Shown in pieces: positions 7,841 to 16,208 of a stretch of DNA of 64,000 nucleotides. The notes under the pieces are model-generated. The model was not told where the DNA came from and did not search any database. It was given only the letters and a program-made list of their open reading frames with translations. A program made the translations under genes and the position numbers. This DNA comes from Brevibacterium antiquum (lineage in GTDB: Bacteria; Actinomycetota; Actinomycetes; Actinomycetales; Brevibacteriaceae): the NCBI RefSeq assembly GCF_016107655.1, contig NZ_JABASX010000001.1, positions 434,001 to 498,000 on the forward strand. Reading direction: 5' to 3'. Every line of letters starts with the position of its first letter. Positions within the stretch are counted from its first letter, which is position 1.

Positions 7841-8923
7841 ATGGACTCACACCAGGTCTCAGCCGCCCGCCTGATCTCCCAGGGACTCATCGATTCTGCA
7901 CGGTCGGACAACGTCACGGCACACTCGGTGGTCCGAGATCTCGGGTGCGTCCAAGCTCAGGCGCTGGGTGGTGCACTGGTCTCGATCGCGCTGCGCACAG
8001 GATCCTCGGTCGCTGCCGTCCGTGAGGCGATGGATTCCGGGCACATCATCCGCACATGGACGCAGCGAGGAACGATCCACCTGGCCGCGGCTGCAGATCT
8101 CGGATGGATTCTCGGGCTGACCGGACAGCGGACCTTGAAAGCCGTGGCGAAGCGGCGTGAGGTCTTCGGCATCGACGATGCCATGGTCGACGCCGCAGCG
8201 CAGCTGGCCGAAGAGGCGATCCGAACCCGCGGACCCCTGACACGCCAGGAACTGCTCGATGCCTTCGCACCCCTGCAAGCAGGCGAGGAATACGGACACG
8301 AACGCTACCTCATCACCACCCTGGCCCTGCGCAACATCATCGCGCAGGGACCGGTGGTCGACGGCAAAGACGATATGAGATACGTCCTCACCGGCGATTG
8401 GATCCCGAACCCTGTCGAACTCGACGCTGAGGCCGCTCTGCACGAATGGATGCGACGCTACGTCCTCAGCCATGGGCCCGTGACGATCGACGACGCCGCA
8501 CGGTGGACGGGACTGCCCAAGACGCCGGTGCGCAAAGCCATCGCCGCAGCCCTCGCAGACGGCGAGATCGTCGAGGTCAGCATCGAGGACCGAGAGCACT
8601 ACCAATCGCCTGAATTGGACGATCGCCTGCACGAGATCCAGTCACAGGCGAACGAACTCCTGCTGCTGCCCGGATTCGACGAGATCATCCTCGGCTACAA
8701 GGACCGCAGTGCCACCTTGGATCCGGCGCATGAGAAGCTCGTCGTCCCCGGCGGCAACGGCATGTTCAAGAACACCCTCATCGACGGTACCAAGGCACGG
8801 GCCACGTGGAAGCGTTCACCGCGCAAAACCGGTCCACGCCTGATCATCGAGCCCTTCGGCAACCAAGCAGTCGATCGTGACCGCGCCGAGTCTGTTGCCG
8901 CCTCTCATCCGGCCTTCGCCTGA
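7841..8923 (+). CDS. winged-helix AlkZ-like (HTH_42) protein, putative DNA glycosylase
   Basis: 360 residues of the winged-helix family PF06224, which includes the Streptomyces interstrand-crosslink glycosylase AlkZ and E. coli YcaQ. The QxQ catalytic signature is present as CVQAQALGG (Gln38 and Gln40 from ATG 7841), and the RGTIHL segment near residue 80 matches the conserved R-G-T-x-H element. The C-terminal half carries LLPGFDEIILGYKDR, also typical. If active it would excise alkylated or crosslinked bases. Start 7841 is preferred because a TATCGT box lies 6 nt upstream. The following kinase gene starts 7 bp after its stop. Confidence 0.82.
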   Translation: MDSHQVSAARLISQGLIDSARSDNVTAHSVVRDLGCVQAQALGGALVSIALRTGSSVAAVREAMDSGHIIRTWTQRGTIHLAAAADLGWILGLTGQRTLKAVAKRREVFGIDDAMVDAAAQLAEEAIRTRGPLTRQELLDAFAPLQAGEEYGHERYLITTLALRNIIAQGPVVDGKDDMRYVLTGDWIPNPVELDAEAALHEWMRRYVLSHGPVTIDDAARWTGLPKTPVRKAIAAALADGEIVEVSIEDREHYQSPELDDRLHEIQSQANELLLLPGFDEIILGYKDRSATLDPAHEKLVVPGGNGMFKNTLIDGTKARATWKRSPRKTGPRLIIEPFGNQAVDRDRAESVAASHPAFA

Positions 8924-8930
8924 GGCTGCG

Positions 8931-9881
8931 ATGAAGGTCGGAGTCCTCGCCAACCCGAAGCACGCACGAACCATGCGGGCCTACGCTCGACTCGTCGAGG
9001 TCCTCAAACGGGAACGGATCACGTATCGCAGCGCAACAACTACGCCGCAGTGGCCGGGGACCGAGCAGACCTCGCAACTGCTTGACTGGGGTGCGGACCT
9101 CATCGTCGTGCTCGGAGGTGATGGCACACTGCGAGCCAGTGCTCCAGTGCTGGCCGCCGCGCGGGTGCCTGTGTTCATCATTCCGACCGGAACTGCGAAT
9201 GTCCTGTCCAAGCACATCGGAATCCGATCGGCTGAGTATGCGCTGGAGCTGGCCGACATGCATTTGGGATCCCAGTCGATGCTGATCTGCCACGTTCCCG
9301 TGAACGAAGCAGACTGTTTCACCTCGACTGGTTCACGCCGTGAGCACTTCGTGTCATTGGCAGGAATCGGGGGAGATGCGATCGCAATCTCCGGGCACGC
9401 GCGATTGCCGGCGGCCCTCAGGTTGGGAGTTCTCGGCTATGCCTACGGTGCCAGCCGGGCGCTCTTCGCCCCACTGATCAAGGCCGGACTCAAGGACCCA
9501 CACCCGGCCAGTCCACAGTTCGAGGGCACGACCGTCACCGAGGTGTGGTCGGTGATGGCAGCGAAGACTTCTCGACCTGCCGGACCAATCCCGGTATTCG
9601 ACCACGCCGAGGTGGGCGCAGGTGAGTTCGAATTTCTGTCTGTAGAGCTGAGGTCGACACAACCCGGTGACCGCCTCGGCGAGTGGGTGCAAATCGGCTG
9701 GGCCTGTGTGAACCGCCGACCGGCATCCCACTCCTCGATGCACTATTGGCGAGGAACTGAACTCAGCATCCGCCTTGAGGCTCCGGCCCCGGTCCAGCTC
9801 GATGGTGACCTCATCGGTGATTGCAGCCGGCTGGACCTGCGGGCCGGGACGACCTCGCTTGCGGTCTTAGCGCCGAACTAG
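8931..9881 (+). CDS. diacylglycerol kinase family lipid kinase
   Basis: 316 residues. The DAGK catalytic domain shows the nucleotide-binding GGDGT at 62-66 and PTGTAN at 85-90, followed by a C-terminal beta-sandwich ending with LDGDLIG. Members phosphorylate diacylglycerol, sphingoid bases or related lipids at the membrane face. ATG 8931 (MKVGVLANPK) is preceded by GAGG and starts directly at the first beta strand; an upstream ATG at 8877 would overlap the AlkZ-like gene. The stop codon overlaps the convergent HerA-like gene by 4 bp. Confidence 0.85.
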   Translation: MKVGVLANPKHARTMRAYARLVEVLKRERITYRSATTTPQWPGTEQTSQLLDWGADLIVVLGGDGTLRASAPVLAAARVPVFIIPTGTANVLSKHIGIRSAEYALELADMHLGSQSMLICHVPVNEADCFTSTGSRREHFVSLAGIGGDAIAISGHARLPAALRLGVLGYAYGASRALFAPLIKAGLKDPHPASPQFEGTTVTEVWSVMAAKTSRPAGPIPVFDHAEVGAGEFEFLSVELRSTQPGDRLGEWVQIGWACVNRRPASHSSMHYWRGTELSIRLEAPAPVQLDGDLIGDCSRLDLRAGTTSLAVLAPN

Positions 9882-11461
9882 CGGCGACGACGGGAGGTGC
9901 CGAAGATTCCGCGTGTGATCTCTCGGACTGCTGTGCGAGTGAACTGCTTGAACGCCGAGGACTTCACGACCTTTGAGAACATGCTGTCATCCTCCTTCTG
10001 CTTCGACCCCGAAGGCGACCGCGAACCTGATCCCGACCGGGTGCCCTGGGCCGAGTCCTCCGGGAACGCAACCTTGTCCGTGGCTGCCTGCTCCTCGTCA
10101 TGGGCCTCAGAGCCTGCCTCCAGGCGCTTCGTGAGGATCTCGCGAGCAGACTCATTGTCGATGGCAGTGCCGTACTTCTCATGCTGCGGAGAAGCCGCAA
10201 CAGCGGCCTTGATCTCATCCTCGGACATCGGTCCCATCTGCGACTCGGGTGCACGCATCCTCGTCGGAGCCACGGGCGTGGGAGCACCCTCCGGGTCCAT
10301 CACCGTCACGATCGCCTCGCCGATACCCAGCGAAGTGAGCAGCTCCTCGAGATCGTAGTCGGACTTCGGGAACGTCTGCACAGTCGACTTCAGCGCTTTG
10401 GCATCGTTGGGAGTATGCGCCCGCAGCTGATGCTGAATGCGCGAACCCAACTGGGCCAGCACATCATCGGGCACGTCCTTCGGAGTCTGCGTGACGAAGA
10501 AGACGCCGACGCCCTTCGAACGGATGAGACGCACAGTCTGCGTCACCGACTGCAGGAACGCCTTCGAGGCATCGGCGAAGAGCAGGTGCGCCTCATCGAA
10601 GAAGAACACAAGCGAGGGCTTCTCGGCATCGCCGACCTCCGGCAGATCCTGGAACAGATCGGCCAACAGCCACATCAGGAACGTGGAGAAGAGCGCGGGG
10701 GACTGATTGAGCTTCTGGAGCTCGAGGACAGAGACGATTCCCGCCCCGTTGTCGTCAAGACGCAGCAGATCGGCGGTGTCGAATTCGGGTTCGCCGAAGA
10801 ACACATCGCCGCCCTGTGCAGAGAGCTCGGAGATCTTTCGCAGGATGACACCGACGGTGGCCTTCGACGCCCCACCGATGTCTTCCAAATCGGCCTTGCC
10901 CTCATCGGAGGTGAGGAAGTTCAGCACCGCGCGCAGGTCAGAGAGATCGAGCAGCGCCAGACCGGCAGTGTCGGCATAGTGGAAGACCAGTGAGAGCACC
11001 GACTCCTGGGTGTCGTTGAGCTCGAGGACCTTCGAGAGCAGGATCGGTCCGAACGAGGTGACGGTGGCCCGCAGCGGAGTTCCCAGTCCCGAATCTCCCA
11101 ACGTGTAGAACTCGGTGGGGTTGGCCGATGACTTCCACTCCTGGCCCGAGGCCTCGAGTCGTGTGTTCAGCTTGTCAGAAGCCTGGCCCGCCGCACCGAT
11201 TCCCGACAGGTCGCCCTTGATGTCGGACGCGAAGACGGGAACACCAGCGCGAGAAAGCTGCTCGGCCAGGACCTGCAGGGTCACCGTCTTACCGGTGCCG
11301 GTGGCGCCGGCAACAAGTCCGTGCCGATTGAGCATCGACAGAGGGATCGAGATGGGCGTGTCCTTGTCGGGGAGGTCCTCATTCAGCGCCACCCCCAGAT
11401 CCAAGGTCTGCGCATCGAAGGTGTATCCGGACTTGAGTTTCTGCAGCGTCTCATTCGTCAT
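9878..11461 (-). CDS. HerA-like (DUF853) AAA ATPase/helicase
   Basis: 527 residues. Walker A GATGTGKT is at 52-59, Walker B LVFFFDEAH near 285, and an Arg-rich sensor region follows (RLIRSKGVGVFFVTQ). This is the DUF853/YjgR branch of the HerA/FtsK superfamily, hexameric ATPases thought to move along or act on DNA. The C-terminus has a Ser/Gly/Arg-rich disordered stretch (about 455-495) and a basic tail ending in RRRR. No NurA-like nuclease lies beside it. It is encoded just downstream of pdxS and pdxT on the other side of an 11 bp gap, but its start lies upstream of theirs in coordinates, so it is read after neither; it is convergent with the lipid kinase gene. Confidence 0.88.
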   Translation of the reverse strand: MTNETLQKLKSGYTFDAQTLDLGVALNEDLPDKDTPISIPLSMLNRHGLVAGATGTGKTVTLQVLAEQLSRAGVPVFASDIKGDLSGIGAAGQASDKLNTRLEASGQEWKSSANPTEFYTLGDSGLGTPLRATVTSFGPILLSKVLELNDTQESVLSLVFHYADTAGLALLDLSDLRAVLNFLTSDEGKADLEDIGGASKATVGVILRKISELSAQGGDVFFGEPEFDTADLLRLDDNGAGIVSVLELQKLNQSPALFSTFLMWLLADLFQDLPEVGDAEKPSLVFFFDEAHLLFADASKAFLQSVTQTVRLIRSKGVGVFFVTQTPKDVPDDVLAQLGSRIQHQLRAHTPNDAKALKSTVQTFPKSDYDLEELLTSLGIGEAIVTVMDPEGAPTPVAPTRMRAPESQMGPMSEDEIKAAVAASPQHEKYGTAIDNESAREILTKRLEAGSEAHDEEQAATDKVAFPEDSAQGTRSGSGSRSPSGSKQKEDDSMFSKVVKSSAFKQFTRTAVREITRGIFGTSRRRR

Positions 11462-11471
11462 GGTTCAATCT

Positions 11472-12053
11472 TTACACGGTCGCGCCGAGGCTGTGCAGGA
11501 ATTCTTCGTGGATCCTCAGATCCGTCCCAAGCTCCGGATGGAAGCTGCCGCCCCAGATATTTCCCTGCCGCACCAGCACGGGAACCTCGGCGTATTCGCT
11601 GAGTACGTCGACACCGGTCCCCAGATTCAGAATCTGCGGGGCCCGGATGAATGTCGCGTCGAATGTGCCGTCGAGGCCGGTGACCTGTACTGGTGCACAG
11701 AAGGATTCCCGCTGCCTGCCGTAGGCGTTGCGAGCCACAGTCACATCAAGCCCGCCGAGGCGGTCGAAACCGTCCAACGAAGCATCCGTGAGTCGATCCG
11801 CGAGAAGAATGAGCCCGGCGCACGTGCCGAAGACCGGCAGTCCAGCACTGATCTTCTCTCCGAGTGCGGGGAAGAGCTCAGTCGTGGCGGCGATGCGCAC
11901 CATGGCCGATGACTCACCGCCGGGCAGGATGATGGAATCGATGTTCTCAAGGTGCTCGGGTCTGGTGACCTTGCAGCAGTCGGCCCCCAGGGAGTCGAGG
12001 ACACCGAGGTGTTCTCGGAAGGCTCCCTGGAGGCTGAGGACGCCGACTCTCAC
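11472..12053 (-). CDS. pdxT: pyridoxal 5'-phosphate synthase glutaminase subunit PdxT
   Basis: 193 residues, the normal PdxT size. This class I glutamine amidotransferase releases ammonia from glutamine and channels it to PdxS. The catalytic triad is visible: nucleophile Cys78 in [10 protein letters not shown], and His172/Glu174 in SFHPELGTD. The oxyanion-strand PGGESS is at 44-49. The start codon overlaps the stop of pdxS by 4 bp (coordinates 12050-12053), the usual translational coupling of the PdxST complex. Confidence 0.96.
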   Translation of the reverse strand: MRVGVLSLQGAFREHLGVLDSLGADCCKVTRPEHLENIDSIILPGGESSAMVRIAATTELFPALGEKISAGLPVFGTCAGLILLADRLTDASLDGFDRLGGLDVTVARNAYGRQRESFCAPVQVTGLDGTFDATFIRAPQILNLGTGVDVLSEYAEVPVLVRQGNIWGGSFHPELGTDLRIHEEFLHSLGATV

Positions 12054-12931
12054 CAGCCGCGCTCCGCCAGGCGGTGGGGTGCCGGAACATCTGCGACGTT
12101 GATGCCGACCATCGCATCGCCGAGCCCACGAGAGGCCTTCGCCACGGCGATCGGATCGTCGAAGTGGGTGGTCGCCTCGACGATGGCCTTGGCACGGGCC
12201 TCGGGGTTTCCGGACTTGAAGATGCCTGATCCGACGAAGACGCCGTCGGCGCCCAGCTGCATCATCATGGCAGCATCCGCCGGAGTGGCGATGCCGCCGG
12301 CGACGAAGGTCACGACGGGCAGTCGGCCCAGGCCAGCGACCTGCTTGATCAGGTGGTACGGGGCCGCGTGCTCCTTGGCCGCGACGTAGAGCTCGTCCTC
12401 GCTCTTGGCGCCCAGGGCTCTGATCTCGGAGTTGATGGTCCGCAGGTGGCGCATCGCCTCGGAGACGTCACCGGTGCCTGCCTCACCCTTCGAACGGATC
12501 ATCGACGCGCCCTCTGTGATGCGCCGCAGAGCCTCGCCGAGGTTGGTCGCACCACAGACGAAGGGAACCTTGAACACGGACTTGTCAATGTGATTGACGA
12601 AGTCTGCGGGGGAGAGGACTTCGGATTCGTCGATGTAGTCCACACCGAGAGTCTCGAGGATCTGAGCTTCCACGAAATGCCCGATACGGGCCTTGGCCAT
12701 GACCGGGATCGACACGGCGGCGGTGATGCCGTCGATGAGGTCGGGGTCGCTCATTCGGGCCACTCCGCCTTGAGCGCGGATGTCGGCGGGCACTCGTTCG
12801 AGCGCCATGACGGCCGAGGCCCCGGCCGCCTCCGCGATGCGTGCCTGCTCTTCGTTGACGACGTCCATGATGACGCCGCCCTTGAGCATCTGGGCCAGGC
12901 CGGTGTTGAGCAGGGTCTGTGTCTGTGTCAT
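12050..12931 (-). CDS. pdxS: pyridoxal 5'-phosphate synthase lyase subunit PdxS
   Basis: 293 residues, a full-length PdxS (beta/alpha)8 barrel that condenses ribose 5-phosphate, glyceraldehyde 3-phosphate and PdxT-derived ammonia into PLP. Asp23 in IMDVVN and Lys80 in [10 protein letters not shown] correspond to the conserved active-site residues; the second catalytic lysine region [14 protein letters not shown] [11 protein letters not shown] is also intact. It is first in the pdxS-pdxT operon and is divergently arranged with the MocR-type regulator gene, whose product is the likely controller. Confidence 0.97.
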   Translation of the reverse strand: MTQTQTLLNTGLAQMLKGGVIMDVVNEEQARIAEAAGASAVMALERVPADIRAQGGVARMSDPDLIDGITAAVSIPVMAKARIGHFVEAQILETLGVDYIDESEVLSPADFVNHIDKSVFKVPFVCGATNLGEALRRITEGASMIRSKGEAGTGDVSEAMRHLRTINSEIRALGAKSEDELYVAAKEHAAPYHLIKQVAGLGRLPVVTFVAGGIATPADAAMMMQLGADGVFVGSGIFKSGNPEARAKAIVEATTHFDDPIAVAKASRGLGDAMVGINVADVPAPHRLAERGW

Positions 12932-13014
12932 TGTCGTGCTTTCAGTTGGCGGTGAGCCCGATGGAAAGGGCGAATTGATTCGTGAGAACGGCCGTTCACC
13001 ACAACTCTAGATCC

Positions 13015-13026
13015 CTAAGTGGCTTA
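13015..13026. promoter_or_regulatory. candidate PdxR operator between pdxS and pdxR
   Basis: CTAAGTGGCTTA resembles the AAAGTGG-W-CTA box reported for corynebacterial PdxR, and TAAG/CTTA also form a small inverted repeat. It lies 50 bp before pdxR and 84 bp before pdxS. A minus-strand TAGAGT at 13004-13009 could be the pdxS -10 box. Confidence 0.4.
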
Positions 13027-13063
13027 TCAGGAGTGCCAGAAAACATGAAAAGTTTTAGGCCAG

Positions 13064-13069
13064 TATGAT
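13064..13069 (+). promoter_or_regulatory. -10 box for leaderless pdxR mRNA
   Basis: TATGAT followed by 6 nt and ATG 13076, with no Shine-Dalgarno sequence, the pattern of a leaderless transcript. Confidence 0.55.
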
Positions 13070-13075
13070 CGATGC

Positions 13076-14506
13076 ATGTCTCCAGCTCAGCCGACGCACC
13101 CCGATGATGCCCCGCCAGACATAGCCCTGCCCCGGGCCGACGGGATCGCACTGCCCATCGACATCGACCGGGATGTGCCGACGCCGCTGCCTGACCAGCT
13201 GGTGGCGGAGATCAGGCGACTCATCGCCGCCGGAGCGGTTCGCCCCGGAGAGCCGGTGCCTGCCAGCAGGCGTCTGGCCGCCTACCTCGATGTCTCGCGT
13301 GGGACAGTCGAAACCGCGTACGCCCAACTCGTCGTCGAAGGGTTCCTCACCACGGCCGAACGCTCAGCCACACGGGTGAACCCGGAGCTGCCGAACACCG
13401 CGCGCACACGTGATCCGCGTATGCGCCCACCGCAGGTTCCACGACGCAGGCTGCGCAGCTTCGTCGACCTGCGTCCCGGATTCGGCGGAGACAACCCGCT
13501 GCAGGAACCCGCGTTTCGCAGAGCATGGCGTGATTCGCTCGACATCGATCCGGGGCCGATCGATCCGTTGGGTCAGCCGCAGACCAGATGGGCGATCGCC
13601 GACCACCTGCGCCTGACGCGGGGGATGAGCGTCGACCCCGATGACATCATCCTCACCAGCGGATCCCGTGATGGGCTCCGCCTGCTCCTCACGACGGGAG
13701 TCGAGGGTGCGATCGGCGTCGAGAACCCCGGATTTCCGGGACTGCGTCAGGCCATGTCGGATCGCGATCTCAAGCCGATCGACACGACACAGCTGCCTGC
13801 TGTCACCGCTGGCCACCTCGGCGCGGTCGTCGTGACTCCCAACCACCAGTTCCCTCATGGGACCACCATGCCCATCGACCGACGGGTCAGACTCCTGGAA
13901 TGGGCACAGGCGACCGGCGTCATCGTCATCGAAGACGACTACGACAGCGAAGCCCGCTACGCCCGCACAGTGGTGCCCACCCTCTACGATCTCGCGGTGT
14001 CCACCGACGCTCCGGCACAGGTGGTCCACATCGGCACGTTCTCAACTTTGCTGACCTCTGCCGTGTCCACCGGGTACATCATCGCCCACGGGGAGCTCGG
14101 CCGCCGATTGAGCATCATGCGCACTGCCTTGGGCCCGGCGTTCTCACCGGTCATGCAGACAGCGATCGCGTCGTATCTGAGTTCGGGAGGGCTGCGGCGC
14201 AGAATCTCGCGTGGTCGGCGCAGGCTCAGAGCTGCCGAGGCGGTCCTTGCCCAGGTCGGTTCGATTCCCGGTCTCGTCCACGAAGGTCGAACCCTCGTCA
14301 TCGAGACTGGAGAGGCCACCGCAGCACAGCTTCGCACCGACCTGGCAGAGCGAGGGATCCTTGTGGCCTCGCTGGCAGCCGGATGGAGTGCGGACAGCGA
14401 CGTCAGGCACGGTATCGTCATCGCCCACTCGAACGTCGAAGCCGCCGTGCTGCACCAGGCGTTGGAGACGGTGCAGTCGCTACTGGGTGAGGCCGACGAG
14501 AGATGA
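13076..14506 (+). CDS. pdxR: MocR-type (GntR/aminotransferase) regulator, PdxR-like, without the PLP lysine
   Basis: 476 residues. An N-terminal GntR winged helix (about 35-100, with PASRRLAAYLDVSRGTVETAY) is fused to a class I aminotransferase-like domain. Its position divergent from pdxS-pdxT marks it as the PLP-responsive activator of B6 synthesis. Several cofactor-pocket elements are kept: TSGSRDGL at 194-201, TPNHQFPHG at 254-262 and EDDYDSEARY at 286-295. However, the family motif GTFSK, whose lysine forms the Schiff base with PLP, reads GTFST here (Thr324, codon 14045-14047), and the nearby conserved Arg of the LRxGY motif is also replaced (VSTGY). It may therefore bind PLP non-covalently or sense something else. 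Confidence 0.85.
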   Translation: MSPAQPTHPDDAPPDIALPRADGIALPIDIDRDVPTPLPDQLVAEIRRLIAAGAVRPGEPVPASRRLAAYLDVSRGTVETAYAQLVVEGFLTTAERSATRVNPELPNTARTRDPRMRPPQVPRRRLRSFVDLRPGFGGDNPLQEPAFRRAWRDSLDIDPGPIDPLGQPQTRWAIADHLRLTRGMSVDPDDIILTSGSRDGLRLLLTTGVEGAIGVENPGFPGLRQAMSDRDLKPIDTTQLPAVTAGHLGAVVVTPNHQFPHGTTMPIDRRVRLLEWAQATGVIVIEDDYDSEARYARTVVPTLYDLAVSTDAPAQVVHIGTFSTLLTSAVSTGYIIAHGELGRRLSIMRTALGPAFSPVMQTAIASYLSSGGLRRRISRGRRRLRAAEAVLAQVGSIPGLVHEGRTLVIETGEATAAQLRTDLAERGILVASLAAGWSADSDVRHGIVIAHSNVEAAVLHQALETVQSLLGEADER

Positions 14507-14525
14507 TCCGGCAGGAGTGGTTGAG

Positions 14526-14531
14526 TAGGAT
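14526..14531 (+). promoter_or_regulatory. -10 box for leaderless mRNA of 14538 gene
   Basis: TAGGAT, 6 nt, then ATG 14538. No separate ribosome-binding site is present. Confidence 0.45.
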
Positions 14532-14537
14532 CGGGGA

Positions 14538-14945
14538 ATGATGAAATTCGGGTTCGTCGCCGATGGCGTCTTCAAACTGCTCGTCGCGGTCGCACTCTGG
14601 GCGTTTCTTCCCGCGGTCGAGTCATTCCTGCTCGCGCCCAGGTGGCTGGCGATCACAGCGATCGTCCTGCTCTTCCTCAGCGCTGCCACGGAGATCTCGT
14701 ACGGCGCCCGCAAGGGTGAGAAGAGCTATGTGAAGTACCTGGCGATATTCGACTCGCTCTGGGTGGTCTCGACGATCATCGCCGTGATCCTCGCCCTTGT
14801 CGACAGCTCGGCGGCAGGCTTCGTCTGGCTCGGCTACACGGCACTCGGCTCGTTGGCCATTGCCGTCGTGTTCACCACCGGAGCCAATGGCCCCGAGTTC
14901 GCCGAGGACGAGGCGTCCGGTGCTGCCACGAGGCGCAGCGAGTGA
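14538..14945 (+). CDS. small integral membrane protein of unknown function
   Basis: 135 residues with four predicted hydrophobic segments (about 5-27, 36-50, 68-88 and 92-112), then a charged cytoplasmic tail with acidic residues. No motif of a known transporter or enzyme is seen. It follows pdxR by 31 bp but has its own promoter-like hexamer, so a role in B6 metabolism cannot be inferred. It is convergent with the phosphopantetheinyl transferase gene. Confidence 0.65.
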   Translation: MMKFGFVADGVFKLLVAVALWAFLPAVESFLLAPRWLAITAIVLLFLSAATEISYGARKGEKSYVKYLAIFDSLWVVSTIIAVILALVDSSAAGFVWLGYTALGSLAIAVVFTTGANGPEFAEDEASGAATRRSE

Positions 14946-15004
14946 CCGAAACCGTCTGGGACTGAGAACCCGACTGACCGAGAGTGACCCTCAGCAAGTG
15001 ACCG

Positions 15005-15649
15005 TCAGCGGTTGAACGCGATGGCGGCGTGGTAGCCCGCGGGCAGACCTGACTCCAGGTCGAAGATCTCGACGTCGGGGTGCGGAGAGGTGGGTGACGC
15101 CCCGGCGCCGATGTAGTCCATCCCAGGGTCGCGTGCCAGGCCAGTGCTCAGAGCCTTGAGGAAGGCTTCTTTCCGGGCCCACACGCGCACGAAGTCTGTT
15201 GCCAGATCGGAGGCTACGACCTGCTCGAGTTCGACTCGCTCCTTCGGGTGAAGCAATGCCATCGCCTCGGCGGCAACCGCATGCTCGGGCACAGCTTCGA
15301 GGTCGACCCCGATGGGATCGTCGGCGACGGCGACGAGAACCAAGCGCCTGGCTCGAGTCACGGAGAATTCGCATTCCTCAACTCGCGGTTTGCCGGCCGA
15401 GTCGAGGCGAATCTCGATGTCGGCAGGGTCGCGGTCCAGGTGTGTGCCGAGGACATGACGGAGGATGACTCGACCTGCAGCCCAGGTGGCCGCGGCATCG
15501 GGTTCGAATTCCGTCGCATAATTCATCTCCTGCTTCGTCAGCGACGAGAGATCGATGCGCGCCCATTCGGCCTCGGCCTCAGTGTCGGCGAGGACGATGG
15601 TCGAATCGAGTTGGGTGGGCAGGAGTGTGAAACCGGGGTGGGACTCCAT
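15005..15649 (-). CDS. 4'-phosphopantetheinyl transferase superfamily protein
   Basis: 214 residues, Sfp-like size. It would transfer phosphopantetheine from CoA to a carrier-protein serine. The Mg-binding motif IGVDLEA is at 113-119 and WARKEAFLKA at 157-166, both hallmarks of the superfamily; GKPRV at 86-90 is the substrate loop. The SHS-type motif usually found after the FS strand reads FSVTRARR here, so the conserved histidine that contacts CoA is missing or displaced. The start ATG 15649 lies 4 bp after the stop of the lapA-like gene, so translation is probably coupled to it. No biosynthetic cluster is nearby. Confidence 0.82.
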   Translation of the reverse strand: MESHPGFTLLPTQLDSTIVLADTEAEAEWARIDLSSLTKQEMNYATEFEPDAAATWAAGRVILRHVLGTHLDRDPADIEIRLDSAGKPRVEECEFSVTRARRLVLVAVADDPIGVDLEAVPEHAVAAEAMALLHPKERVELEQVVASDLATDFVRVWARKEAFLKALSTGLARDPGMDYIGAGASPTSPHPDVEIFDLESGLPAGYHAAIAFNR

Positions 15650-15652
15650 GTA

Positions 15653-16141
15653 TCAGCGGCCCAGAGCCTTCGAGATCTTCTTCAGCTTGCGGTTGAGCAC
15701 GAAGATTCGCACGGATCCGATGATGCCGGCGATGAAGATTCCGCCGATCGCGGCGAAGAGCATGGCAACGCCGAGGGGCAGTTGGAACTGCCAACCGAAG
15801 TACTGGAACTCGGCGGGGATGTTGTTCTGCAGGATGAAGATGAGCAGGAGCACGACGATGACGGCGCCGAGGATGAGGGATGCCCACATTCCCGCCGACA
15901 TGCCGGAGCCGCCTTTGAGCTGTGCCAGTTCGGCTTCCTTGCCCGCAGGAGTCGGGTCCTGGCGCTGCGCCGGTTCGGTCTGCCGCTCGGATTCGATGCG
16001 CTGTGTCGGATCAACCTGCTGAGTCGGTGCGACCTCGCGGGTGCTGCCAGTCGCCGGATTCTCGTCGCCGAGCACGGACTGCGTCTCGGCCAGCAGCTCG
16101 TCGGGCGTCTGTGATTCGCCACGTGGGTCTTGAGTACTCAT
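15653..16141 (-). CDS. LapA-like (DUF1049) membrane protein
   Basis: 162 residues. The first 75 are Gln/Pro/Thr/Glu-rich and probably disordered. Two transmembrane segments follow (about 85-107 and 120-145), with the IFILQNN...EFQYFGW element typical of the LapA/DUF1049 (YciS-like) family, and a basic tail. E. coli LapA takes part in lipopolysaccharide assembly; in actinobacteria, which lack LPS, the role is unknown. Its start codon and -10 box sit inside a 16-bp perfect inverted repeat (16136-16174) behind icd. Confidence 0.8.
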   Translation of the reverse strand: MSTQDPRGESQTPDELLAETQSVLGDENPATGSTREVAPTQQVDPTQRIESERQTEPAQRQDPTPAGKEAELAQLKGGSGMSAGMWASLILGAVIVVLLLIFILQNNIPAEFQYFGWQFQLPLGVAMLFAAIGGIFIAGIIGSVRIFVLNRKLKKISKALGR

Positions 16142-16174
16142 GCGCCCATCATAGTCGCTGATGGGCGCATGAGT
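16136..16174. repeat. perfect 16-bp inverted repeat over lapA-like promoter and start
   Basis: Arms 16136-16151 and 16159-16174 are exact reverse complements around a 7-nt loop TAGTCGC. On the minus strand it lies 35 bp after the icd stop and could act as its terminator. It also contains the lapA-like -10 box and ATG. Confidence 0.7.
16148..16153 (-). promoter_or_regulatory. -10 box for leaderless lapA-like mRNA
   Basis: TATGAT on the minus strand, then 6 nt, then ATG at 16141. It sits inside the inverted repeat 16136-16174. Confidence 0.5.
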
Positions 16175-16208
16175 GAGGTGTTGCTGCGTCTGACCTGAAG
16201 AAGTCAGA

